A stretch of 64,000 nucleotides of DNA, from positions 1 to 64,000 of the forward strand of contig NZ_JAJQRC010000010.1 of the NCBI RefSeq assembly GCF_046533115.1. Reading direction: 5' to 3'. Shown piece by piece: positions 9,031-16,440 of the stretch. Under the pieces are notes generated by a model. It was not told the origin of the DNA and searched no databases. It saw nothing but the letters and a program-made list of their open reading frames with translations. The stretch is from JAIRMO01 sp046533115 (GTDB lineage: Bacteria; Spirochaetota; Spirochaetia; Treponematales; Breznakiellaceae). How positions within the stretch are numbered: position 1 is the first letter of the stretch; every line of letters begins with the position of its first letter. The position numbers were made by a program, and so were the translations under genes.

Positions 9031-9193
9031 AAATACCCCTTGGCCCCATTTCCGGCATAGCACGATCCGAGCCGATTTCAACCCCCGCCGGGTTTGGGGA
9101 CCAGCTCTATTAAACCCAAATCCGGAGAAAAATTCAATGTACCGGAGTCTTTTGCCGCAATGCAACCGGTTGGATTGGAAGGCGGCTAGGGAC

Positions 9194-10492
9194 CTACCCC
9201 GCGGTCCCCTTGGACTTGGCGTCGATGGAAGTGTCCGGTGGAGTTTTCAGGGCGGCTTTACCGGTATGGCCCTTGGGGCTGTTTTTCCGCCCCTTCCCCT
9301 TTTCCATCATGGCCCGGACCAGCACGGGGAGGCCGTAGAGCCGGATAAAACCTTTGGCGTCGGCGTGGTTGTAGAGTTCCCCGGTGGCGAAACTGGCGAT
9401 GCTGGCGTTGTAGAGGGAATAGGGTGAGACGGCCCCCGCGGCGGATAGGGCGCCCTTGTAGAGTTTGAGCCGCACCGTGCCGGTTACGGTCCGCTGGGTA
9501 ACATCCACAAAGGCGGAAATGCTTTCCCGAAGGGGGGTAAACCACAGGCCCCCGTAGATCAACTCCCCCATTTTCAGGGCGGCCTGCTGTTTGAAGGCAT
9601 AAGTCTGCCGGTCAAGGCAGAGGTACTCCAGTTCCCGGTGGGCATAGTAGAGGATACTGCCCCCGGGGGTTTCATAAATCCCCCGACTTTTCATGCCCAC
9701 CACCCGGTTTTCCACCAGGTCAACGATTCCCACCCCATGGGCGCCGCCGATTTTATTCAGGGTTTTGATCAGGCTCACCCCGTCCAGCCTGCGGCCGTTC
9801 ACCCCGACGGGGATCCCCTTTTCAAACTCAATTTCCACATATTCGGCCTTGCCGGGGGCCTTTTCCGGGGGAACCGATATTTCCAGCATATTCCCCAGCA
9901 GGGGCTCGTTGGCGGGGTCTTCCAGCTCCAGGCCCTCATGGGAGATGTGCCAGAGGTTGTCGTCCCGGCTGTAGGATTGTTTCTTTTTCATGGGGACCGG
10001 GATCTTCCGTTTTTCCAGGTATTCGATCTCTTCCTCCCGGCTTTTGATATCCCAGGTCCGCCAGGGGGCGATGATCTCCAGGTCCGGGGCAAAGGCCATG
10101 ATCCCCAGATCGAACCGGACCTGGTCATTCCCCTTGCCGGTGGCCCCGTGGGCTATGGCTACGGCTTTTTCCTTCCGGGCCTGGTCCACCAGGACCTTGG
10201 CAATGAGGGGCCGGGCAGTGGAGGTCCCCAAGAGGTACTTATCCTCGTAGACCGCGTTAGCCTTAAGGGCGGGCCACACATAGTTCTCTACATACTCCTG
10301 TTTTACATCGACCACCACACAGGAAACCGCCCCGGTATCCAGGGCCCGCTGCTTAATGGTTTGCCAATCCGCCTCCTGCCCCACATCCACACAAACCGCC
10401 GCGATATCGCAGTCGTAGTTTTCTTTGAGCCAGGGGATGATCACCGTGGTATCCAAGCCGCCCGAATAGGCGAGAACAATTTTCTTTTTCAT
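9194..10492 (-). CDS. argG: Argininosuccinate synthase
   Basis: Joins citrulline and aspartate with ATP to give argininosuccinate, the step before ArgH. The N-terminal PP-loop reads AYSGGLDTTVIIPWL (residues 8-22), and the rest of the 432-residue protein follows the type found in most bacteria (about 400 residues). ATG 10492 was chosen over an upstream alternative because MKKKIVLAYSGG is the normal start and GGAG lies about 6 nt upstream. The last 30 or so residues (after VRAMMEKGKG) form a Lys/Ala/Pro/Thr-rich tail beyond the usual end of the family; it looks disordered and its role is unknown. Divergent from the TraX-like gene. Confidence 0.95.
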   Translation of the reverse strand: MKKKIVLAYSGGLDTTVIIPWLKENYDCDIAAVCVDVGQEADWQTIKQRALDTGAVSCVVVDVKQEYVENYVWPALKANAVYEDKYLLGTSTARPLIAKVLVDQARKEKAVAIAHGATGKGNDQVRFDLGIMAFAPDLEIIAPWRTWDIKSREEEIEYLEKRKIPVPMKKKQSYSRDDNLWHISHEGLELEDPANEPLLGNMLEISVPPEKAPGKAEYVEIEFEKGIPVGVNGRRLDGVSLIKTLNKIGGAHGVGIVDLVENRVVGMKSRGIYETPGGSILYYAHRELEYLCLDRQTYAFKQQAALKMGELIYGGLWFTPLRESISAFVDVTQRTVTGTVRLKLYKGALSAAGAVSPYSLYNASIASFATGELYNHADAKGFIRLYGLPVLVRAMMEKGKGRKNSPKGHTGKAALKTPPDTSIDAKSKGTAG

Positions 10493-10615
10493 AACAACTC
10501 CGGATTTATGGTTAGAAGCTTCCTCTCCGCCAGCATATAGTGGGAAAGCCGTAATTTGCAAGTACCGGGGAAATGTATTAACTTTTAATAGGGAAACCGC
10601 TTGAGGAGAAATTTT

Positions 10616-11449
10616 ATGGATGATGAAGAGATCCGGGGGGTAACCTTACACCACAAATTCCATCATTGGCAGCTTATGTCGGGAACCACCATCAAAGTTA
10701 TCGGTATTATCCTCATGACCCTGGATCACCTGCACCAAATGTTTATTGCCCAGGGGGCGCCCGATTGGCTCAACTGGTTCGGCCGTCCGGTGGCCTCCCT
10801 ATTTCTTTTTCTCTGTGCCGAAGGCTTTTATTATACCCGAAACAAAAAACGGTATCTGGCGCAGCTGCTCATCGGGTTCTTGTTCATGTCCGTTATGAAC
10901 AGGCTCCTTTCCCGGTATCTGTACCTTGAAGACATCGCCCTGATCAACAATATCTTTGGCACCCTCCTGCTGGCAGCTTTTTATATGGCGATGATCGACC
11001 TTATCCGTGAGGGGATCAGGGAAAAACAGGGAGGGAAAATAACCCTTGCCCTGGGAGGGATGTTATTCCCCGCGCTTATCGCGATGGCCCTGCTTTTTGC
11101 CCTTAACCGTGCGGACCGGACCATCCTTTTGATCCTGCTTTTTATCCCCAATCTTCTCTCGGTGGAAGGCGGTTTTATACTGGTCCTGATGGGGGTGCTT
11201 TTTTATATTTTGCGGAGGTACCGCTTCGCCCAGGCCGGGGTGGTCTTGGTCATCGGCCTTATCTCGGCCTTTACCGCCGTTCCCGGGAATTTCCAGTGGC
11301 TCATGGTTACCGCTATTTTACCCATCCTCCTCTACAATGGGCAGCGGGGCCGGGGGGGAAAATACTTCTTCTATATCTTTTATCCGGCCCACATATATCT
11401 GTTTTATATTATCGCCTGGCTGTTAACCATGCAAAATCCCGGATTTTGA
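10616..11449 (+). CDS. TraX family membrane protein
   Basis: A 277-residue polytopic membrane protein of the TraX family (named after the F-pilin N-acetylase). The family opening is clear: residues 17-45 contain SGTTIKVIGIILMTLDHLHQ, with the conserved DH pair, followed by about seven more hydrophobic segments and the terminal YPAHIYLFYIIAWLL. Chromosomal members in spirochaetes and Firmicutes are probably membrane acyltransferases acting on surface polymers, but no substrate is known. The ATG at 10616 has GAGGAG 7 nt upstream; the in-frame TTG at 10601 overlaps that site and is not the start. It stands alone, divergent from argG. Confidence 0.85.
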   Translation: MDDEEIRGVTLHHKFHHWQLMSGTTIKVIGIILMTLDHLHQMFIAQGAPDWLNWFGRPVASLFLFLCAEGFYYTRNKKRYLAQLLIGFLFMSVMNRLLSRYLYLEDIALINNIFGTLLLAAFYMAMIDLIREGIREKQGGKITLALGGMLFPALIAMALLFALNRADRTILLILLFIPNLLSVEGGFILVLMGVLFYILRRYRFAQAGVVLVIGLISAFTAVPGNFQWLMVTAILPILLYNGQRGRGGKYFFYIFYPAHIYLFYIIAWLLTMQNPGF

Positions 11450-11604
11450 AGCCCGCTGCCTAGTTGTAATAAATTTATTTTTTTATTATATTAAAAGCAG
11501 GACTAGTTTTAAATTGGTTGGTTTTAAAAAAATGGTCTTAAAACCGGATTTTTCCGCAGATCTTACGAAAAATTATGACTTAGGTTCAAAATACGGAGGA
11601 AGGG

Positions 11605-11928
11605 ATGAGTAAGGGTGTACAAATAACCGCCGCAAATTTTGAAGGGGAGGTATTACAATCCCCTATTCCCGTACTGGTTGATTTTTGGGCTGCCTGGTGT
11701 ACCCCGTGTAAAATGATCAGTCCCCTGTTGGATCAGCTTGGGGAAAATTATGAGGGACGCCTGAAAGTAGGAAAGGTTAACGTGGATGAGGAAAACGACC
11801 TGGCGGTGCGGCACAACGTCGTATCCATCCCAACCCTGGTGGTCTATAAGGCCGGACAGATCGTCCGGCAGCAAGCCGGCGCCCTGCCGAAACATGAATT
11901 GGAAAATCTGGTGAAGGACCTAGTTTAG
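11605..11928 (+). CDS. trxA: Thioredoxin (WCTPC active site)
   Basis: A 107-residue thioredoxin for cytoplasmic dithiol/disulfide exchange. The fold is complete: DFWAAW, the redox centre WCTPC at about residues 31-35, the cis-proline loop SIPT near residue 75 and a C-terminal helix. The centre has Thr where classical thioredoxin has Gly (WCGPC), a change seen in some anaerobes that can shift redox potential. Strong ribosome binding site GGAGGAAGGG before the ATG. It starts a short operon with the acetyltransferase (5 bp later) and coaW. Confidence 0.93.
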   Translation: MSKGVQITAANFEGEVLQSPIPVLVDFWAAWCTPCKMISPLLDQLGENYEGRLKVGKVNVDEENDLAVRHNVVSIPTLVVYKAGQIVRQQAGALPKHELENLVKDLV

Positions 11929-11933
11929 CCTTC

Positions 11934-12443
11934 ATGATACGGCCGGTACGGAGTGCCGACGCGGCGGCGATATGCGATATCTATAATTATTATGTCGAAC
12001 ATACGGTCATCACCTTTGATGAAACCCCCATAGGGGTCGAAGCCATGGAGGACCGTATCCGGGAGATCGCCGTCCGTTTCCCCTGGTTTGTCTGGGAAGA
12101 AGGGGGGGTAATTTTTGGTTACGCCTATCTTCACCAGTGGAAGGAGCGGCGGGCCTACCGTTTTTCCACGGAAGACTCCATCTATATAAAACAGGGCTTC
12201 CAGGGAAAGGGGATGGGGAAACAACTCCTTATCCGGCTCTTGGAGGAGATAAAAAACGCCGGTATTCATACGGTGGTGGCGGGAATAACCATTCCCAATG
12301 AAAAAAGCATCGGCCTCCATGAAAAATTCGGCTTTAAAAAAATAGCCCAATTTCCGGAAATCGGGTATAAACTGGGGAAATGGCTGGATGTGGGGTATTG
12401 GGAACTGATCCTGCCTAACGCGCCCGGGGGGAATATTCCATGA
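11934..12443 (+). CDS. GNAT N-acetyltransferase, phosphinothricin/methionine-sulfone type
   Basis: A 169-residue acetyl-CoA-dependent N-acetyltransferase. The order of motifs matches the Pat/MddA (YncA) group: N-terminal IRPVRSADAAAICDIYNYYV, the central GYAYLHQWKERRAYRFS strand region, the CoA loop QGKGMGKQLL near residues 87-97 and the FGFKKIAQFPEIGYKLGKWLD end. Family members acetylate phosphinothricin, methionine sulfone or similar amino-acid analogues. The gene starts 5 bp after trxA, and its stop overlaps coaW (ATGA), so translation of the three is linked. The actual substrate is unknown. Confidence 0.85.
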   Translation: MIRPVRSADAAAICDIYNYYVEHTVITFDETPIGVEAMEDRIREIAVRFPWFVWEEGGVIFGYAYLHQWKERRAYRFSTEDSIYIKQGFQGKGMGKQLLIRLLEEIKNAGIHTVVAGITIPNEKSIGLHEKFGFKKIAQFPEIGYKLGKWLDVGYWELILPNAPGGNIP

Positions 12444-13249
12444 TCATAGGCATAGATATAGGCAGTACCACCACCAAGGCGGTGGCCATCGAGCCTAACG
12501 GGGTAATGAAAAAGATCAAGACCAAGGCGGTGGACGTGGTTACCTCCGCTACCGGCGCTTTCGGCAAAATTATTGTCGAAAACGATATCAAAATGAATGA
12601 AATCAGAAAAATTGTGGTAACCGGCGTCGGGGCCTCCAAGATTAAAAACAACCTCTTCGGAATTCCCACGGATAAAATAGATGAATTCACCGCCATCGGC
12701 ATTGGGGGTATGTTTCTCGCCAAAAAGGACAATATCATCATCGCCAATATCGGCACCGGTACGGCCTTTATCGAAGCCCAAAAGGATAAAATATCCCACC
12801 TGGGGGGAACCGGAGTCGGTGGCGGAACCGTCCTGGGGCTGGCAAAAAAATTACTGATGCTCTCCCATTTTAACGGGATCATGGAACTGGCGGAACAGGG
12901 GAATATCAACCAGGTGGATCTGCTCCTGGAGGATATTATGGACCGGGATATCAGTTTTTTGCATAAGGAAACCACGGCCTCCAACTTTGGAAAGATGTTG
13001 GATTCCGCAAAAAATGAGGATATTGCCCTGGGGCTCCTGAATTTGATGTACCAGGTGGTGGGGATGATCTCCGTGTTCGCGGCAAAAAGCAAAAATATCG
13101 ATCGGGTCCTGGTGACGGGCAGCGGCAGTGATAACGCCATCGGAAAGAAAATTCTTGCCGGCATTACCGCGATGTACGGCGTACAGTTCGAATACCCCCA
13201 GGACGCGGAATACACCACCGCTATCGGAGCCGCCCTGTCGGTCCGGTGA
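12440..13249 (+). CDS. coaW: Type II pantothenate kinase
   Basis: Phosphorylates pantothenate in the first step of coenzyme A synthesis. The 269-residue protein has the ASKHA-fold phosphate-1 motif IGIDIGSTTTKAVAIE at the N-terminus, an IGTGTAFIEA phosphate-2-like motif near residue 115, the GGTGVGGGTVLGLAKKLL adenosine/type II signature near residues 129-146 and a C-terminal VTGSGSDN. This arrangement is the CoaW/PanK type II form rather than CoaX (type III) or CoaA (type I). The start overlaps the upstream acetyltransferase stop. A small risk remains that it acts on another pantetheine-like substrate. Confidence 0.85.
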   Translation: MIIGIDIGSTTTKAVAIEPNGVMKKIKTKAVDVVTSATGAFGKIIVENDIKMNEIRKIVVTGVGASKIKNNLFGIPTDKIDEFTAIGIGGMFLAKKDNIIIANIGTGTAFIEAQKDKISHLGGTGVGGGTVLGLAKKLLMLSHFNGIMELAEQGNINQVDLLLEDIMDRDISFLHKETTASNFGKMLDSAKNEDIALGLLNLMYQVVGMISVFAAKSKNIDRVLVTGSGSDNAIGKKILAGITAMYGVQFEYPQDAEYTTAIGAALSVR

Positions 13250-13264
13250 GGCTCCCCGCGGAGC

Positions 13265-13294
13265 TTGTTTTCGGGGCCTCTTATCTGATATATT
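13265..13294 (+). promoter_or_regulatory. Promoter for lysS
   Basis: TTGTTT (13265-13270), 18-nt spacer, TATATT (13289-13294). The lysS ATG at 13304 follows 9 nt after the -10 box and no Shine-Dalgarno sequence is visible, so the transcript would have almost no leader. Confidence 0.5.
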
Positions 13295-13303
13295 TAACAA
13301 CCT

Positions 13304-14887
13304 ATGGAAAAGCAGCATCCACATTGGGCGGACGAAACCGCCGCGAAAATAATCGCCGCAAAGGGAGATAAGGACCGGTATACCTGCGCTTCGGGGATTA
13401 CCCCCTCGGGGACCGTGCATATCGGTAACTTTAGGGAGATAATCTCTGTGGACCTCGTGGTCAGGGCCCTCCGGGACAGGGGCAAAACAGTGCGGTTTAT
13501 CTATTCCTGGGATGATTACGACGTGTTCCGCAAAGTGCCGAAAAATATGCCCAAACAGGAGGATCTGAAAAAGTACCTCCGGTTTCCCATCACCATGGTT
13601 CCCGATCCCTGGGAGCGGGACGAAAGTTATGCCCGCCACCATGAAGTCGATGTGGAACGGCTGCTCCCCCTGGTGGGGATCTATCCTGAGTACCTGTACC
13701 AGGCGAAAAACTATCAGGCCGGGATCTATGCGGAGGGGATCAAAAAGGCCCTGGAGCACCGGGAGGACCTCAAGGTCATTCTGGACAAATTCCGGGACGA
13801 GGAACATAAGATTCAGGGGGAGTGGTGGCCCATCAGCGTCTTTTGCGGACAATGCAACCGGGACGATACGGAGCTGGACGGCTGGGACCGGGAATGGGGG
13901 GTGTCCTATCACTGTAATTCATGCGGACATCGGGAGACCGTGGATCTCCGCGCCACCGGAAAGGTAAAACTCGGCTGGCGGGTAGACTGGCCTATGCGGT
14001 GGGAATACGAAAAGGTTGATTTTGAACCGGCCGGCAAGGATCACCATAGTCAGGGGGGGTCCTTTGATACGGCCCGGCATGTATGCAAAGACGTGTATAA
14101 CTGGGAAGCCCCGGTGACCTTTCGGTACGATTTTATCGGCAGCAAGGGGTCGCCGGGGAAAATGTCCAGTTCTTCGGGGGCGGTAATCGATCTGGAAGAT
14201 GTCCTGCGGGTCTATACTCCGGAAATTACCCGGTACCTTTTTGCCGGAACCAGGCCCAATACGGAATTTACCATTTCCTTTGATCTGGACGTAATTAAAA
14301 TATACGAAGATTATGACCGGATTGAACGGTTAGCCTGGAAAGCGGAACCGGCCAAGGACGAGGCCTCCTACCAAAAGGCCCGGCGGATCTACGAGCTGTC
14401 CCAGGTGGAGGCGGTACCCGCCATGATGCCCTATCAGGTTCCCTTCCGGCACCTGTGTAACCTTATCCAGATCGCCGACGGGGATACGGAAAAGGCTATC
14501 CTGAGCCTTACGGCAGTTACGGCTGAACAGCTCCCCGGCCTGAGACAACGGGGGGAGCGGGCAAAATATTGGGTGGAAGAATGCGCCCCCGAGGAATTCC
14601 GTTTCCGGCTCCGTCCGCCGGGGCTTAGGGCGGAGCTTTCCGATGTCGAATGGGCCGCGGTTCGGGACCTGCGGGATGGGCTTATCGCCCATATCACGGC
14701 CTACGGGGATGATAAGTCCTGTGCCGAAGCGATCTATAAAATCGCCGAAGATCATAACCTTGAGGGAAAGCTTTTTTTCCGGGCCGTATACCAGGCCCTC
14801 ATCGGCAAAGACCAGGGCCCCCGGCTGGCCAATTTTATCCGGTCCGTCAGCAAAGAACGGCTTCTGGAGATCCTCGCGGCCTATTAG
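13304..14887 (+). CDS. lysS: Class I lysyl-tRNA synthetase
   Basis: Charges tRNA-Lys with lysine. This is the archaeal-type class I enzyme that spirochaetes use in place of the usual bacterial class II LysRS. The 527-residue protein shows the class I signatures: PSGTVHIGN (residues 34-42, the HIGH equivalent) and KMSSSSG near residue 285 (the KMSKS loop). A zinc-binding insertion has CGQC and CNSCGH pairs near residues 183-207, and an alpha-helix cage domain forms the C-terminus. It has its own promoter and no ribosome binding site. The stop lies 6 bp from the convergent glycosylphosphotransferase stop. Confidence 0.95.
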   Translation: MEKQHPHWADETAAKIIAAKGDKDRYTCASGITPSGTVHIGNFREIISVDLVVRALRDRGKTVRFIYSWDDYDVFRKVPKNMPKQEDLKKYLRFPITMVPDPWERDESYARHHEVDVERLLPLVGIYPEYLYQAKNYQAGIYAEGIKKALEHREDLKVILDKFRDEEHKIQGEWWPISVFCGQCNRDDTELDGWDREWGVSYHCNSCGHRETVDLRATGKVKLGWRVDWPMRWEYEKVDFEPAGKDHHSQGGSFDTARHVCKDVYNWEAPVTFRYDFIGSKGSPGKMSSSSGAVIDLEDVLRVYTPEITRYLFAGTRPNTEFTISFDLDVIKIYEDYDRIERLAWKAEPAKDEASYQKARRIYELSQVEAVPAMMPYQVPFRHLCNLIQIADGDTEKAILSLTAVTAEQLPGLRQRGERAKYWVEECAPEEFRFRLRPPGLRAELSDVEWAAVRDLRDGLIAHITAYGDDKSCAEAIYKIAEDHNLEGKLFFRAVYQALIGKDQGPRLANFIRSVSKERLLEILAAY

Positions 14888-14902
14888 GGCAGGCTAATAG
14901 GC
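14879..14902. terminator. Inverted repeat covering both convergent stop codons
   Basis: GCCTATTAG (14879-14887) and CTAATAGGC (14894-14902) pair perfectly around a 6-nt loop that is exactly the gap between the two stop codons. Both proteins end in Ala-Tyr-stop (GCC TAT TAG), which creates the symmetry. No T-tract follows on either side, so a bidirectional terminator role is possible but weakly supported. Confidence 0.35.
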
Positions 14903-16333
14903 GCCTCTACCTTTAAACACCACCTCAATGGTCTTAAGCAATACCCAAAAATCCAACCAAACCGACCAGCTTTGCAGGTAGTAGGTATCAAAGGCAACCC
15001 GTTCCCCATAATCCGTATCCGAGCGCCCGGAAACCTGCCAAAGTCCGGTTATGCCGGGTTTAACGGAAAAAATACGGCCGAAATCTTCCCCGTATTTTTT
15101 AACCTCTCCTTCCACAATGGGCCGGGGCCCCACGAGGCTCATCTCTCCTTTGAGGATATTAAGCAGCTGGGGAAATTCATCCAGGCTGGTCCGCCGCAAA
15201 AATTTTCCTATCCCGGTAATTCGGGGATCATCTTTCAATTTATGGTTCTCTTCCCATTCCTTTCGTATTTGGGGGTCCGCGGCAAGCAGGGAGCTTAGAC
15301 GCTCCTCGGCATCCATAACCATGGACCGGAATTTGTAAACCCTAAAGGGTTTGCCATTCATGCCGATCCGGGTATGTTTATAGATGGCAGGACCCGGGGA
15401 ACTTACCTTGACGAGGAGGGCGATGAGCAGCAAAAAGGGAGTTATTATGAGGCCTCCGATTACTACCAGACTCAGATCCATAAACCGTTTTATCCCCAGA
15501 TTCCAATACATTTTAAGTTTATGGCTGGTGGCAAATCCCAGGATCCCGTCAAAGTCCCGGACCGACATCCAAATATTGGCTACCCCAAAAAAATCAGGAA
15601 TCAGGACATTATAACGGAAGGCGGATACCGAATAGTTTATCAAGCGGGTGATATCTTCCTGTTTTTGCTTATCCATAGCTACAATGGCCATTTTAATATT
15701 GTAGCGCCTCACAATCTCCGGCCCTACACTGGTATCATGGATTATGGGGATCCCCCGGTAATCATCGGGCTCAGCCGCATCATCCAGGATCAGCACCGGT
15801 ACATACCCGGTTTTCCGGCTGTTTAAGAGCCGATCCACCACCATCTTTCCCGTGCTGCCCCCGCCAAAAATAACCGCCGGAATTCCTCCCAAACGGGTTT
15901 TATGAAGGAGCCGGTGCATACAGGAACGGCATATCATAAGTATTATGATAGAAAAAACAAAACTGATAATAAAAGCTATGGAAATGGCGTCAAATTCATT
16001 ATCTTCGATATAACGGGATAAAATGATACCCCCATGGACCCAAAAGGAACCGATGGTAAACCGGCGCATTTCTTCCGCCGGGGCCAATGAAACCCCGGGA
16101 TATAAATTAGTCACCTGGAAAAACAAAATGAAGGCGGGGAGATAGGGCCAATAGGTAACAAAGGACCTAAAATTAATAGCGCGGATATCATACATATTTA
16201 CTAAAAAAAAACCAACCCCAAAGGAAAACATAACCCCAAATAAGTCGGAGATAATAAAGGCCGTAGAGGTAAGGGCGGAACTGGTTCGGTGATATCTTGT
16301 CCTATACCAAATATCAAATTCATCTATGGACAT
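14894..16333 (-). CDS. Polyprenyl-phosphate sugar-1-phosphate transferase (WbaP type)
   Basis: Probably starts glycan assembly by moving a sugar 1-phosphate from a nucleotide sugar to undecaprenyl phosphate. The 479-residue protein has an N-terminal block of about four membrane helices (to residue ~135), a Rossmann-like CoA-binding-type domain (residues ~145-260, starting IPAVIFGGGSTGK) and a further membrane helix (LSLVVIGGLIITPFLLLIALLVK). The C-terminal bacterial sugar transferase domain has KFRSM, GKFLRRTSLDEFPQL and GLWQVSGRSDTDY. That three-part layout is WbaP-like (usually galactose-1-phosphate), but the sugar is not certain. No obvious ribosome binding site is seen. It is the last minus-strand gene of the glycan block and diverges from the outer-membrane gene at 16441. 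Confidence 0.9.
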   Translation of the reverse strand: MSIDEFDIWYRTRYHRTSSALTSTAFIISDLFGVMFSFGVGFFLVNMYDIRAINFRSFVTYWPYLPAFILFFQVTNLYPGVSLAPAEEMRRFTIGSFWVHGGIILSRYIEDNEFDAISIAFIISFVFSIIILMICRSCMHRLLHKTRLGGIPAVIFGGGSTGKMVVDRLLNSRKTGYVPVLILDDAAEPDDYRGIPIIHDTSVGPEIVRRYNIKMAIVAMDKQKQEDITRLINYSVSAFRYNVLIPDFFGVANIWMSVRDFDGILGFATSHKLKMYWNLGIKRFMDLSLVVIGGLIITPFLLLIALLVKVSSPGPAIYKHTRIGMNGKPFRVYKFRSMVMDAEERLSSLLAADPQIRKEWEENHKLKDDPRITGIGKFLRRTSLDEFPQLLNILKGEMSLVGPRPIVEGEVKKYGEDFGRIFSVKPGITGLWQVSGRSDTDYGERVAFDTYYLQSWSVWLDFWVLLKTIEVVFKGRGAY

Positions 16334-16403
16334 ACTATAAACATGACCTGAAAACAGACTTTTGGCAAGCGAAATTTATCCTCATGGCTATCCTCATTAT
16401 GGC

Positions 16404-16432
16404 TTGAAATACTCGGGAAATATCGTTATGAT
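16404..16432 (+). promoter_or_regulatory. Promoter for the outer-membrane beta-barrel gene
   Basis: TTGAAA (16404-16409), 17-nt spacer, TATGAT (16427-16432), both near consensus. The ATG at 16441 begins 8 nt after the -10 box and the 8 bases between hold no ribosome binding site, indicating a leaderless or nearly leaderless mRNA. Confidence 0.7.
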
Positions 16433-16440
16433 AACGCAGC

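Noticed and set aside
7837..9060. 407-codon open frame antisense to argH
   Set aside because: Gly/Pro/His-rich shadow with no recognisable motif; argH has intact catalytic signatures.
9638..10540. 300-codon open frame antisense to argG
   Set aside because: Same shadow effect; no start signal and no family features.
16334..16440. tRNA or small RNA gene in the divergent intergenic space
   Set aside because: No cloverleaf or terminator; only promoter elements are visible. No tRNA or rRNA was found elsewhere in the window.
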